A stretch of DNA of 64,000 nucleotides. Origin: Paenibacillus ehimensis NBRC 15659 (GTDB lineage Bacteria > Bacillota > Bacilli > Paenibacillales > NBRC-103111). A model generated the notes under the pieces. The model was not told where the DNA came from, searched no databases, and worked only from the letters and a program-made list of their open reading frames with translations. Of this stretch, positions 53,046-61,647 are shown piece after piece (positions within the stretch are counted from its first letter, which is position 1; the number at the start of each line of letters is the position of its first letter). The translations under genes were made by a program, and so were the position numbers. The stretch spans positions 39,396-103,395 of the forward strand of contig NZ_BILX01000019.1 of assembly GCF_004000785.1 (NCBI RefSeq). The letters are read 5' to 3'.

Positions 53046-54002
53046 CTAGATTACACTCTCTTTGGTCAAACGCTTAAAAAGCCAATTGGCCGCCAGAAGA
53101 AGTGCAATAGAGACAATCGTATTGACAATCCCTACAGCCGTACCGAACGAGAACCGGGCAAGCTTGATGCCGTAATTCAGCACATACAAATCAAGCACTT
53201 CCGCGTAGTCCTGTACGATGGAATTTCCGAGCAAATACTGCTTCTCGAAGCCGATGCTGGTTAGCCAGCCGATGGAAAGAACCAGCATAACCATAATGGT
53301 CGGCCGGATTCCCGGCAGCGTAATATGCCAAATTCGACGAAATCTCCCTGCGCCGTCCACCTTCGCGGCTTCATACAATTCCGGGTCGATCCCTGCAATC
53401 GCGGCCAGGTATATAATCGAGCTCCATCCCATTTCCTTCCACAAGTCGGATAAAGTAACGATTCCCCAGAACCAATGCCCCTGCGCCATAAATTGAATCG
53501 GCTTGTCGATGAGATGCAAGCCCACTAAAATCTCGTTTATGATCCCGCCGTCGGTTGACAGCATCTTTGTAATAATCCCGGCCACAACAACCCACGAGAC
53601 AAAATGGGGCAAATAGGAAATCGTTTGCATCGTCCGCTTAAAAGCCACCACCCTGATTTCATTAAGCAAAATGGCGAATAAGATGGGAACGGTGTAGCCT
53701 ACAATCAAACTCATGGTGCTCATGGCCAGCGTGTTCCGCAACACGAGATAAAAATGCGGCTCTTGAAAAAGCTTGATAAAATTGTCGAACCCCACCCACG
53801 TCTGCTCGCTGAACGCTTTGCCCGGCTTGTAGTTCTGGAAAGCCATCGTCCATCCCCAGATCGGCACATAGTTGAAGATGATCAACCAAATCACAAACGG
53901 CAGCGACATCAGAAACAAATATTTTTGCTCCACGACGAGCTTCCACTTCGATTTTTTGCGGTTTAACGAAGCAGCGTTCTGCGTTTTCATCAAGGTATCC
54001 AC
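53046..54002 (-). CDS. sugar ABC transporter permease, LplB/YteP type
   Basis: 318 residues from the GTG at 54002, 8 nt after AAAGGAGG; the TTG at 54005 is also possible. Six membrane helices; NYVPIWGWTMAFQNYKPGKAF and the EAA loop IDPELYEAAKVDGAGRFRRIWHITLPGI are group signatures. First gene of the galactomannan operon (permeases, binding protein, GH2, GH36). A perfect 22-bp palindrome lies just upstream of its ribosome site. Confidence 0.92.
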   Translation of the reverse strand: MDTLMKTQNAASLNRKKSKWKLVVEQKYLFLMSLPFVIWLIIFNYVPIWGWTMAFQNYKPGKAFSEQTWVGFDNFIKLFQEPHFYLVLRNTLAMSTMSLIVGYTVPILFAILLNEIRVVAFKRTMQTISYLPHFVSWVVVAGIITKMLSTDGGIINEILVGLHLIDKPIQFMAQGHWFWGIVTLSDLWKEMGWSSIIYLAAIAGIDPELYEAAKVDGAGRFRRIWHITLPGIRPTIMVMLVLSIGWLTSIGFEKQYLLGNSIVQDYAEVLDLYVLNYGIKLARFSFGTAVGIVNTIVSIALLLAANWLFKRLTKESVI

Positions 54003-54020
54003 CAAGCGCTCCTCCTTTCA

Positions 54021-54042
54021 CAAATGTAAGTACTTACATTTG
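54021..54042. promoter_or_regulatory. perfect 22-bp palindrome, operator candidate
   Basis: Half-site CAAATGTAAGT followed directly by its exact complement ACTTACATTTG. It lies between a TATAGT -10 word (54050-54045, minus) and the ribosome site of the first permease, so it covers the expected transcription start. A repressor bound there would shut the operon. A cre-like word (54057-54070) is next to it. Confidence 0.7.
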
Positions 54043-54131
54043 TAACTATAAAAGAAATAAAGCGTTTGCAGTACCCCACGGATCGGAGATGAATCATGTG
54101 AAAATTAGACATGGATCTATCGGAAAAGCCA

Positions 54132-55673
54132 TCACCCCGGTTTCCCTCTCCATCTCTCCCGGAAGGTCGACGGCGATTCCCCCACTACCTTTTTAAACTT
54201 GATATGGAGATAGTCCGCGCTCGCATACCCGACCATCTCCGCCACCTCATAAACCTTGTAGCCGTCCAACAAAAATTGCTTGGCCTTCTCAATGCGCGTC
54301 CGATCCAGGTAAGAATGGAACGTTTCTCCCGTCTGCGCTTTAAACAGCTTTCCCAGATAGGAGCTGTTGTAATGAAACAGCTCCGCGAGCAGCTCAAGGT
54401 TCAGCTCGGACCCGTAATGGGTCGCGATGTATTCGAGGATGCCTGCGAAGCCGCCGTTTCTCTTGTCCTTGCTCCAATGCTCGCAAAGCGCGAACAGCTG
54501 CCGCTCCATAAAGGCTACGGCCGCAGTCAGCGTCGTTTGGCTGTCCAAGGCTTCCACCGTCTCGTGAATCGCCGGCACCACGGAACGCACCCGCTCGTCG
54601 GCAGCCGATAGCAGCTTGATCAGCTCGGTATACATGGCCGCATAGCTTGCCTTGATTTGCTTCTCATACCAACCAAGCTGCAGCATCGCGTGTACCGTCT
54701 CCTCCAAGAGCTTGACTAGCAGCTCCCTGTTATGCGCGATAATAGCTTTTGAGGCATGGTCTGCAAAGTTCATCAGCACAAAGCCTGGCGTGTCGAGCTT
54801 GTATTCCGGCGTCAGCCGCTTCGAATAGACGAGCATGCTTCCTTTTCGTTCGTACAGGAACTTCATCCTTAACCGCTCATAGGCGGCCTGATAGGAGTCT
54901 GGAATCTTGTCAAAACTATGCACCTCAGGACCCGGAGAAAGCACCAGCTGCAGCCCCAGCTGCGCCTCCGCCGCCGAAAGCTCCTCGTTAACTAACTCCT
55001 CCGCTCCAGATTCGGTCACAATCCCGATATAGTTTCGTATCGGAAATACGGTGGCTCTGTGCTGCGACCCTAACCGGTTCTGGAGCTGCGCAATAAGCCG
55101 CTGCAGCTTCCCGGACTCCAGCTCCCGCCGTTCCGCGTCCAGCAGCATCACTTGATAGGTGGACCATGGCAGTTGAAGATGTGCCGTAAGCTGCTCCATC
55201 TCTGCCCCATCCTGGAGATCGTCAAGCATGAATTTTTGTAACGTATGCTGTGCCACGGCTTGTCTGGAGGCCTGAAGCTGCTCCTGCTGCTTGCTCCGCT
55301 TTTTCCATGCTTCACACAACCCCTCCACGCGGGAACGCAGCTCCGACTGTTCGATTGGCTTTAACAGATAACAGCGAACGCCAAACTCGGTAGCTTTCTG
55401 GGCATAAGCAAACTCGGAGTAGCCGCTCAATATCATAAAATCCGTGGCGAGTCCACAGGATCTTGCTGCCTCGATGAGCCCAAGCCCATCCATTCCCGGC
55501 ATTCGAATATCTACGATAGCGCCATCCGGCATAAGCTCCTGACACAGCCGCAATCCGTCCATGCCGTTGTCCGCTTCCGCGCAAATCGTAATGCCGTACG
55601 CGTCCCAGTCGATCAGTTTCCGCAAGCCTTGGCGAATCATCGGCTCGTCGTCAATCAGGACCAATTTATACAT
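54132..55673 (-). CDS. YesN-type response regulator with AraC DNA-binding domain
   Basis: 513 residues from the ATG at 55673 with GGAGGTAAGGAAG before it. Receiver MYKLVLIDDEPMIRQGL with Asp55 in AIVDIRMPGMDG. The C-terminal double helix-turn-helix reads LELLAELFHYNSSYLGKLFKAQTG and VYEVAEMVGYASADYLHIKFKKVVG. It overlaps the kinase gene by 8 nt. It is the probable activator of the galactomannan operon that starts 130 nt downstream on the same strand; that operon has no good -35. Confidence 0.9.
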   Translation of the reverse strand: MYKLVLIDDEPMIRQGLRKLIDWDAYGITICAEADNGMDGLRLCQELMPDGAIVDIRMPGMDGLGLIEAARSCGLATDFMILSGYSEFAYAQKATEFGVRCYLLKPIEQSELRSRVEGLCEAWKKRSKQQEQLQASRQAVAQHTLQKFMLDDLQDGAEMEQLTAHLQLPWSTYQVMLLDAERRELESGKLQRLIAQLQNRLGSQHRATVFPIRNYIGIVTESGAEELVNEELSAAEAQLGLQLVLSPGPEVHSFDKIPDSYQAAYERLRMKFLYERKGSMLVYSKRLTPEYKLDTPGFVLMNFADHASKAIIAHNRELLVKLLEETVHAMLQLGWYEKQIKASYAAMYTELIKLLSAADERVRSVVPAIHETVEALDSQTTLTAAVAFMERQLFALCEHWSKDKRNGGFAGILEYIATHYGSELNLELLAELFHYNSSYLGKLFKAQTGETFHSYLDRTRIEKAKQFLLDGYKVYEVAEMVGYASADYLHIKFKKVVGESPSTFRERWRGKPG

Positions 55674-57456
55674 CTTCCTTACCTCCACATGGCAGCTCAA
55701 TGATGACCTTTGTCCCTAAACCGGGAATACTGCTGATAGACACGCCGTAATTCGAACCGTAATGCAATCTTATGCGCTGATGAACGTTACGCAAGCCGAT
55801 TCGCTGTCCCGGCGCCTCCTCCGTGTTTTGCAGCTCCTCCTGAAGCGCTTCGCACCTCTGCGGATCCATACCTATGCCGTCGTCAAGGACAACAATACGG
55901 AAGTGCTGTGATCCCCGCTCTAGCTTGATACTCACCGAGCCTTTCCCCATCTTATTCTCCAGCCCGTGAACGATCGCATTTTCTACAATCGGCTGAATGA
56001 GCATAGGAAGCACAAGGACCCCTTCAGCCTGCGACGGCTCGGGCAGCTCGTAGGTCAGCTTATCGCCAAAGCGAAGCCTTTGAATTTCCAAGTAGGTTCG
56101 AACCAAATCAATCTCCGAAGCAAGCGGCACGGGCCCATCCCCGATTTCCAAATTATGACGGAGCAGCTTTCCGAGCAGTTTGATCGAATCGGCAATCTCT
56201 CCCTCCTCCTGAATGACAGCCTTCATTCGAATCGTCTCGAGCGCATTAAATAAGAAGTGAGGATTCACTTGATTAACCAGCATCTTAAACTGAATGTCTC
56301 TTTGCTTGATTTCAAGCGCATGCTTTTGACGCTGCGCTTCATCCACTCGCTTCATCAATTCGTCAATACTTCCGACCATCATGTTAAAATGGCGTGACAG
56401 CTGCCCGATCTCATCGCTGCCTTGAACCATCGAGTTATGCTTCAAATCCCCTCTCGCAACCATTCGAATGTCCCGGATTAACAAAGCGATACGTTTGGTA
56501 AGCGCTCTCGAAAAGATCAGGATAAACAGGATCGTTACCAGCAGGCTGCAGAGGATAATGGAATAGGCCAAGTAGCTGATGCTTTTCGATTCCTTCAGAA
56601 TGGATTCGAGCGGAATCATACTGACAACCCGCAGGTGGTTCGTGCTGTTGTCGGGGCGGATCGATTGAATGATGACCTTCACCGGATTCCCTTGATAGAC
56701 GGTATCCGCCACTTTAATTTCTTCACTATCCGGTAAATCCGTAAGCTGCAGCTGCTCCAGCAGGCTGCCGTTAAAGGATTGATCCTTGGATACCAGCACC
56801 TCATCCTGCTCGGAGATAATCAACGTCTCGAACGGCTCCTGACTAATTATCGATTGAAGGCTGGCCGGGTTAACAGTAATCACAAGCATGCCGCAATAGG
56901 TCATATTGCTGTAATAGATCGGCCTGACAAGGCTGACATAAGGCTCGCCTCGGTTCGTCTCATCCGGGATATAATACCATCCGGTTTTCCCCCGGTTTCT
57001 AAGCGCTTCCTTGTACCAATGCTGCTGCTCCATCCGATTGTCCAATTGGAAAATAAACCAGTTTTCCAGCAGCGTCGTGTTAAAGGTATAAAACCGGATC
57101 CCCTTGATTTCTTTGAACAGCTGCATATAATCGTTAAAGTCGGTAAACCCGGAATAGGCCTGGTATACCTCCAGATTGGACTCGTACGTTCTGCTCAACA
57201 GCTCCTTCAACCGCCTGTCAAAATAAATCTTATTCGAAATGTCCGTCGGCACTTTTAACGTTTCCTCGACACGCTTCTTAATTTTCTCGACGTTGTTGAT
57301 CGACTGCTGAACGGCATGCTCGACAGCCATCCGCTTCAAGGACTCTGTCAACAGTAACCCGACCGTTAAGACCGGAATAAACACAACAAGAAGATAAGAT
57401 AGGATCAGCTTCTTTCTAATCTGGATATTGTTCGTTTTTAAGGTCACCCATTTCAT
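55666..57456 (-). CDS. YesM-type sensor histidine kinase
   Basis: 596 residues. Membrane helix (LILSYLLVVFIPVLTVGLLL), Cache-like extracellular sensor (~40-290), second helix (YSIILCSLLVTILFILIF), HAMP, then QVNPHFLFNALE with the phospho-accepting His and an HATPase domain (LIQPIVENAIVHGLE, DDGIGMD, GLRNVHQRI). GAGGGGGG lies 8 nt before the ATG. It has a recognisable promoter, TTGATC-18-TATAAT. Partner of the YesN protein encoded next. Senses external sugar, probably a galactomannan breakdown product. Confidence 0.9.
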   Translation of the reverse strand: MKWVTLKTNNIQIRKKLILSYLLVVFIPVLTVGLLLTESLKRMAVEHAVQQSINNVEKIKKRVEETLKVPTDISNKIYFDRRLKELLSRTYESNLEVYQAYSGFTDFNDYMQLFKEIKGIRFYTFNTTLLENWFIFQLDNRMEQQHWYKEALRNRGKTGWYYIPDETNRGEPYVSLVRPIYYSNMTYCGMLVITVNPASLQSIISQEPFETLIISEQDEVLVSKDQSFNGSLLEQLQLTDLPDSEEIKVADTVYQGNPVKVIIQSIRPDNSTNHLRVVSMIPLESILKESKSISYLAYSIILCSLLVTILFILIFSRALTKRIALLIRDIRMVARGDLKHNSMVQGSDEIGQLSRHFNMMVGSIDELMKRVDEAQRQKHALEIKQRDIQFKMLVNQVNPHFLFNALETIRMKAVIQEEGEIADSIKLLGKLLRHNLEIGDGPVPLASEIDLVRTYLEIQRLRFGDKLTYELPEPSQAEGVLVLPMLIQPIVENAIVHGLENKMGKGSVSIKLERGSQHFRIVVLDDGIGMDPQRCEALQEELQNTEEAPGQRIGLRNVHQRIRLHYGSNYGVSISSIPGLGTKVIIELPCGGKEDV

Positions 57457-57590
57457 CTGCGGTCACCCCCCTCAAAACGGGCCTGTCGAGAAAATTTGTT
57501 TTTTTTGTTATCAATAAAAACAAGATAAATTAGGATTCTCCCGTACATTAATGTGAACATGACTTCTAAAACGAACATCGATATAAGAAC

Positions 57591-57620
57591 ATTATATCGC
57601 CTCGTTCTGATTTAGATCAA
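57591..57620 (-). promoter_or_regulatory. promoter of the second YesM-YesN operon
   Basis: Minus strand TTGATC (57620-57615), 18 nt, TATAAT (57596-57591), about 135 nt before the kinase start. Confidence 0.65.
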
Positions 57621-57712
57621 TAAATAAGGCGATTATAAATTTATAGTTCATCATTTTGTTATTATTTTCGTTATCAAATTTAGTTAAATTATCGTTAGTT
57701 TTAGCCTAATTA

Positions 57713-57830
57713 ATGGGGACGGATCAAACGGGGCATGAAAGAGAGACTGCAGGTGAACTTGGTGACTCCGGCCTTTGCTGCGCTGCATCGAGGAAGCACC
57801 GATGGAGGCTTCTTGGGAGCAGCGATATAG
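57713..57830 (+). pseudogene. decayed relic of the GH113-epimerase genes
   Basis: The ATG at 57735 opens MKERLQVNLVTPAFAAL, which matches residues 34-50 of the intact GH113 (MKEKLHVNWVTVAFAAH). About 70 nt on, GATGGAGGCTTCTTGGGAGC gives DGGFLGA, like NGGFLGE of the epimerase, and is soon followed by TAG. The upstream TTGTTA-rich sequence also resembles the GH113 promoter. This is best read as a leftover of an old duplication joined by a deletion. Confidence 0.6.
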
Positions 57831-57997
57831 GTTTAAACTCACAAATTCCAGAAGCAACGCACGAACAGCGGTGGCGCAGCCGCTACCTGTGTCTCCACAA
57901 GCGCCGATTCTCCTGCCTCAGCCGACGGAGACGCCAGGCAGCGTGTTGTCTGTTCATGCGGCTTCTGTTATTTGCTTCTCGCCTTGCTCAACTCCCA

Positions 57998-60331
57998 TTA
58001 TTCTATACTTTTTAAGGATTCAATCATATTGATTTGGGTTACTTTTCTCCTAAGCAGCAAGTTTGCCAGAATGGTAAGGAAGAATCCAACAATAACAGCT
58101 GCCAACAATACGAAAACGTTTAATTGATCAGGGATTTGTTGATGGGCGCTGGAGAGCGCCTTTACAATAATTGTGTACATATAGCCGCTAATCGGTAAAG
58201 CAACCATTACCGCAAATGTGGTTAGGATGATGTTTTCAAGAAATATGAGTCTGTTTATTTTATATTTTGGATAGCCTAATACCTTAAGTGTGGCAAGCTC
58301 ACGATTCCTTTCATAAATGTTTATGGAAGATATCGTATAAATGGCGCCAAAGGAGAGGATGACGGCACAAATGATAAACATGATAAAAACAAAGCTGTTT
58401 TGCTTCAGAATATATTGGGCTGATTTCTTAAGGTCATTCTTATCCGTAATCTTATCTACATGAGGATCTTGCTCAAAGAAGTTACGAACGCTTACAAGAT
58501 CTGCAGAGCTATTGGCTTCAACTAAAAGCGAGGAAGGATTGTAGGCTATGTCAAAGCTCCGCAAATAGGCTGGCGTGCTATAAAACGACGGATTCGAATA
58601 CTGGGTAGATATATTTAAAACCTTCATCTCGATCATCTTATTTTTAAACTCTGGCGCTGTGAACTTTAACCGGATGAGATCCCCTTCTGCAATACGATAT
58701 TTGTCGGCGTAAGATTGGGGCACCAGGACACCATTATTCTCCAGAAATAGTTTGTTATTATTTTCGTCAAAGAAATGAAGGAGCTTGTTTTCTTTTTCAG
58801 TAACCGTTAAAGTGGCCTTTTCTTTTTTATCATCTTGTATGAATTCAACAGGATAGGCGGATAAATCAAATTTTTGTTTAATACCGGAGGGGAGGTTTGA
58901 CGCATCGGAAGATGCTCCTATCGCATAATCTACTCTTAAATCATAAGCATAAACCTCTTCAATCTGGTTAGCCACTTTTAGCAAGGCCGTATGAGTGCCG
59001 AAGGCCGTTATCAATAAAACCGTGCTTGCAACAACACCAACCGAGCTCACTAAAGCTTTTTGTTTATTCAGGAATATATTTCTCACAATGAGTTTGTAGC
59101 TGTAGGAAATGCGGCTCCAAATACCCGGAATTCTTTCGATAAGAAGCATTTTCATCTTCTTGGGCGGTTTAGGACGCATAGCTTGTGCCGCACGTTCTTT
59201 TAATACGGTTATGCCGCTTAAGTAACACGAGAGGAGCCCAAAAGCACTTGAGAATATCATGGGAGGAAGGAACGAGTAAAAAGAAAGAGCGAATTTTATG
59301 TCTGGCAGAGAGTAAGCCCTAGAACTCGACGCAGTTACTAAAGGAATAAATACCATAGCGGCTATGGAGCAACCTAGAATTGAGCCTATAATCCCTACCA
59401 GCAAAGGGTATCCCATGTAATGAAGCATGATCGTTCTGTTTTTTACACCCAAAGCCTTCATAATACCTACTTGATTTCTTTGTGAATCGATCATCCTCGA
59501 CATGGTAAGGAATAGGATAATAGCTCCTATCAAAAAGAGAACGAAAGGGATCACCTTGCTCATCAAGTTATTATTATGGATCGTTTCCGTTAGTTTAGAA
59601 TAGCTGAAACTCCTTTCTTTACTTACTTGGTTTAAATAGGAAAGTTGTTTGGATTGTGCTTCAATGGATTTGCCTAATTGGTCAAGATCATAACCTTCTT
59701 TGGCATCAATCAGAACTTCGTTATAGAAAAAGCCGTTTACCATTTCAGGGATCGTGTCTTCGGCCATATAAGCTACTCCGAACGTTTTGTGGTCTTGGAT
59801 TTCGTTCTTTTTGGCATATTCAACATTCTCGCACAAACCGCTGATGGTAAAGCTATAGTGTTTTTTATTCGAACTTAGGCTGATTTTATCGCCGACACGA
59901 ACCTGATGTTCTTTGGCATAATGGGAATCTAACAAGATCTCATCTTTTTTAGACGGGGTCCTCCCCTCCACCATAGCAGGCGTATTGATTTCATTGTTCA
60001 CTGGGATCGAATGCATTTTTATGGAAGCTTTATACCCTTCAAACGCTTGCGTGGCGTCCAGCGTGTAACGTCCTTCTATTTTATTTATCCCTTCAATTTG
60101 GCTTAAACCAGCCACTTCATCTTTGGAAATTTGACTGTAATACACATTCAAATCGCTTAAATTATGTTCTTTAAAGTAAGCCTTCGTATAAGCGCTAAGG
60201 TTATCGCTATACGTGATCAGCCCCGCATAGAAAAAAGCTCCTACTGCAATAACCAAAACAATGGCGATGAATTGCCCAATAGATAGTTTAATATCCCTTA
60301 CTAATTTTAATACTAATTTCATCCTTACCAC
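57998..60331 (-). CDS. FtsX-like ABC transporter permease
   Basis: 777 residues. One N-terminal helix (IGQFIAIVLVIAVGAFFYAGL), a ~230-residue extracellular domain, three helices of an FtsX module with MSRMIDSQRNQVGIMKALGVKNRTIMLHYMG, a second extracellular domain (~470-640) and a second FtsX module (NIYERNRELATLKVLGYPKYKINRLIF). This duplicated plan is typical of large macrolide/lipoprotein-exporter-like or peptide-sensing permeases. Start GTG at 60331 overlaps the ATPase gene by 7 nt. The DNA is visibly more AT-rich than the glycosidase genes. Substrate unknown. Confidence 0.85.
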   Translation of the reverse strand: MVRMKLVLKLVRDIKLSIGQFIAIVLVIAVGAFFYAGLITYSDNLSAYTKAYFKEHNLSDLNVYYSQISKDEVAGLSQIEGINKIEGRYTLDATQAFEGYKASIKMHSIPVNNEINTPAMVEGRTPSKKDEILLDSHYAKEHQVRVGDKISLSSNKKHYSFTISGLCENVEYAKKNEIQDHKTFGVAYMAEDTIPEMVNGFFYNEVLIDAKEGYDLDQLGKSIEAQSKQLSYLNQVSKERSFSYSKLTETIHNNNLMSKVIPFVLFLIGAIILFLTMSRMIDSQRNQVGIMKALGVKNRTIMLHYMGYPLLVGIIGSILGCSIAAMVFIPLVTASSSRAYSLPDIKFALSFYSFLPPMIFSSAFGLLSCYLSGITVLKERAAQAMRPKPPKKMKMLLIERIPGIWSRISYSYKLIVRNIFLNKQKALVSSVGVVASTVLLITAFGTHTALLKVANQIEEVYAYDLRVDYAIGASSDASNLPSGIKQKFDLSAYPVEFIQDDKKEKATLTVTEKENKLLHFFDENNNKLFLENNGVLVPQSYADKYRIAEGDLIRLKFTAPEFKNKMIEMKVLNISTQYSNPSFYSTPAYLRSFDIAYNPSSLLVEANSSADLVSVRNFFEQDPHVDKITDKNDLKKSAQYILKQNSFVFIMFIICAVILSFGAIYTISSINIYERNRELATLKVLGYPKYKINRLIFLENIILTTFAVMVALPISGYMYTIIVKALSSAHQQIPDQLNVFVLLAAVIVGFFLTILANLLLRRKVTQINMIESLKSIE

Positions 60332-61029
60332 TCAATCCCTTCCACACTCTGTTTTACATCGTTGATCGCAACACTTTCGATCCTTCCGCTTTTTACTTTA
60401 ATAATTTTGTCAGCCATCGGAGCGATGGCGGAATTATGTGTGACCAATACAACGCACTTTTTCGTTTCCCTGTTTAAATCTTGAAGAAGCTTTAAGACGG
60501 ATTTACCGGTAACATAATCCAAAGCGCCTGTTGGTTCATCGCAGAGTAAAAGTAAAGGATTTTTGGCGACAGCTCTAGCGATTGCCACCCTTTGTTGTTC
60601 TCCTCCGGAGAGCTGAGAAGGAAAGTTTTTGATTCGATCCTTTAATCCGACTCGATGCAAAATATGTTGAGCATCCAGATGTTTTTTACATACTTCAGCG
60701 GCAAATTCAACATTTTCCAGTGCGTTTAAATTCGGAATCAAATTGTAGAATTGAAAGACGAAACCAACCTTCTCCCCGCGATATTTGGTTAATTTTTTTT
60801 CGTTGAAGCTGGTTATTTCTTGATCGCCGACAAACACTTGGCCCGAGGTAGCCGTATCCATACCGCCAAGGATATTCAGAATCGTACTTTTACCGGCACC
60901 GCTTGCTCCCAAAATAACGACGAATTCCCCCTCCGAAATGGAAAAATCAACACCATCAAGCGCCTTAATTGGCACTTCTCCTATTTTGTATTCTTTCGTT
61001 ACTTTTTTGAATTCGATTAACTTTTTCAC
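60325..61029 (-). CDS. ABC transporter ATP-binding protein (MacB/LolD type)
   Basis: 234 residues. Walker [11 protein letters not shown]-loop [17 protein letters not shown], signature LSGGEQQR, Walker [14 protein letters not shown], and switch VTHNS. Powers the FtsX-like permease encoded next. Start GTG with GGAGGAG ~9-11 nt upstream. Promoter TTGACA-17-TATAGT lies in the divergent region, with a GntR-type operator just downstream of the -10, so the pair is probably repressed by the GntR protein. Confidence 0.92.
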   Translation of the reverse strand: MKKLIEFKKVTKEYKIGEVPIKALDGVDFSISEGEFVVILGASGAGKSTILNILGGMDTATSGQVFVGDQEITSFNEKKLTKYRGEKVGFVFQFYNLIPNLNALENVEFAAEVCKKHLDAQHILHRVGLKDRIKNFPSQLSGGEQQRVAIARAVAKNPLLLLCDEPTGALDYVTGKSVLKLLQDLNRETKKCVVLVTHNSAIAPMADKIIKVKSGRIESVAINDVKQSVEGIEW

Positions 61030-61104
61030 TTCTTACATCTCCTCCAAAAATACTTATTGAAACTTCGCAAGTTTCCCTTTGTCAGTTTTATTCTCTTAGC
61101 ATAT

Positions 61105-61130
61105 TAGTATGTTACTCATGTAGCACACTA
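61105..61130. promoter_or_regulatory. GntR operator candidate, left
   Basis: TAGTATG, 12 nt, CACACTA: an inverted repeat with one mismatch, overlapping the -10 and start region of the minus-strand promoter. Same geometry as the site at 61228. Confidence 0.6.
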
Positions 61131-61155
61131 TAATGCATGTTCTAATCGTTGTCAA
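61127..61155 (-). promoter_or_regulatory. promoter of the FtsX-type ABC operon
   Basis: Minus strand TTGACA (61155-61150), 17 nt, TATAGT (61132-61127). Eleven of twelve consensus bases match. Confidence 0.85.
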
Positions 61156-61201
61156 TAAATACCGCCCAATCCGCCCCTCTACTCGATCGAACGACCGGTT
61201 A

Positions 61202-61230
61202 TTGACAATGGTTTGCATATAAATTATGGT
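61202..61230 (+). promoter_or_regulatory. promoter of the GntR-ABC operon
   Basis: TTGACA (61202-61207), 17 nt, TATGGT (61225-61230). Confidence 0.65.
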
Positions 61231-61251
61231 ATGCTGGATGGATAACATACC
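61228..61251. promoter_or_regulatory. GntR operator candidate, right
   Basis: GGTATG, 12 nt, CATACC: a perfect inverted repeat over the transcription start region, immediately before the GntR gene, fitting autorepression. Confidence 0.7.
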
Positions 61252-61271
61252 GATATACTGAAGGTGGGGCA

Positions 61272-61640
61272 ATGAACATCACTTTCGACGATAAACAACC
61301 GATTTTTCAACAAGTAGCCAACATCATTGAGGACGATATTCTGAACGGCACTTTCCGCGTAGACGAGCAAATTCTTTCGGTGGCTCAATTTTCTCAGCTG
61401 TTTCAAATTAATCCGGCGACCGTAGTGAAGGGGATCGGCCTGCTCGTCAATGAAGGTGTCCTGTACAAAAAAAGAGGACTTGGCATGTATGTCGCGATGG
61501 ATGCGAAACAGAAGATTCAGATGAAGCGAAGAGATCGTTTCTACAAGGAGCTGTTGTCCAATCTGCTGAATGAAGCGGACAAACTCGGGCTGACAACCGA
61601 AGAGATCATGGACATGATCAAACAGTTGAGAAAGGAATGA
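61272..61640 (+). CDS. GntR-family regulator, YtrA type
   Basis: 122 residues, the short YtrA form: a winged helix-turn-helix (PIFQQVANIIEDDILNGTFRVDEQILSVAQFSQLFQINPATVVKGIGLLVNEGVLYKKRGLGMYVA) with only ~50 residues after it and no ligand domain. YtrA-type repressors control neighbouring ABC operons and are usually induced by cell-wall-active compounds. AGGTGGGG precedes the ATG. Two matching inverted repeats in the divergent promoter region suggest it controls both operons. Followed 8 nt later by an ATPase gene. Confidence 0.9.
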   Translation: MNITFDDKQPIFQQVANIIEDDILNGTFRVDEQILSVAQFSQLFQINPATVVKGIGLLVNEGVLYKKRGLGMYVAMDAKQKIQMKRRDRFYKELLSNLLNEADKLGLTTEEIMDMIKQLRKE

Positions 61641-61647
61641 ACGAACC

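Larger units (their letters stand above)
57457..57997. other. 541-bp intergenic region with promoter and gene relic
   Basis: Left part holds the kinase promoter. Around 57650-57712 are TTTTGTTATTATTTTCGTTATC-like words resembling those upstream of the GH113 gene. From 57713 comes a decayed gene fragment. The remainder to 57997 shows nothing recognisable. Confidence 0.6.

Noticed and set aside
57713..58015. Plus-strand 100-codon frame as a gene
   Set aside because: It changes frame relative to the GH113-like segment and runs into unrelated sequence; better read as a relic.
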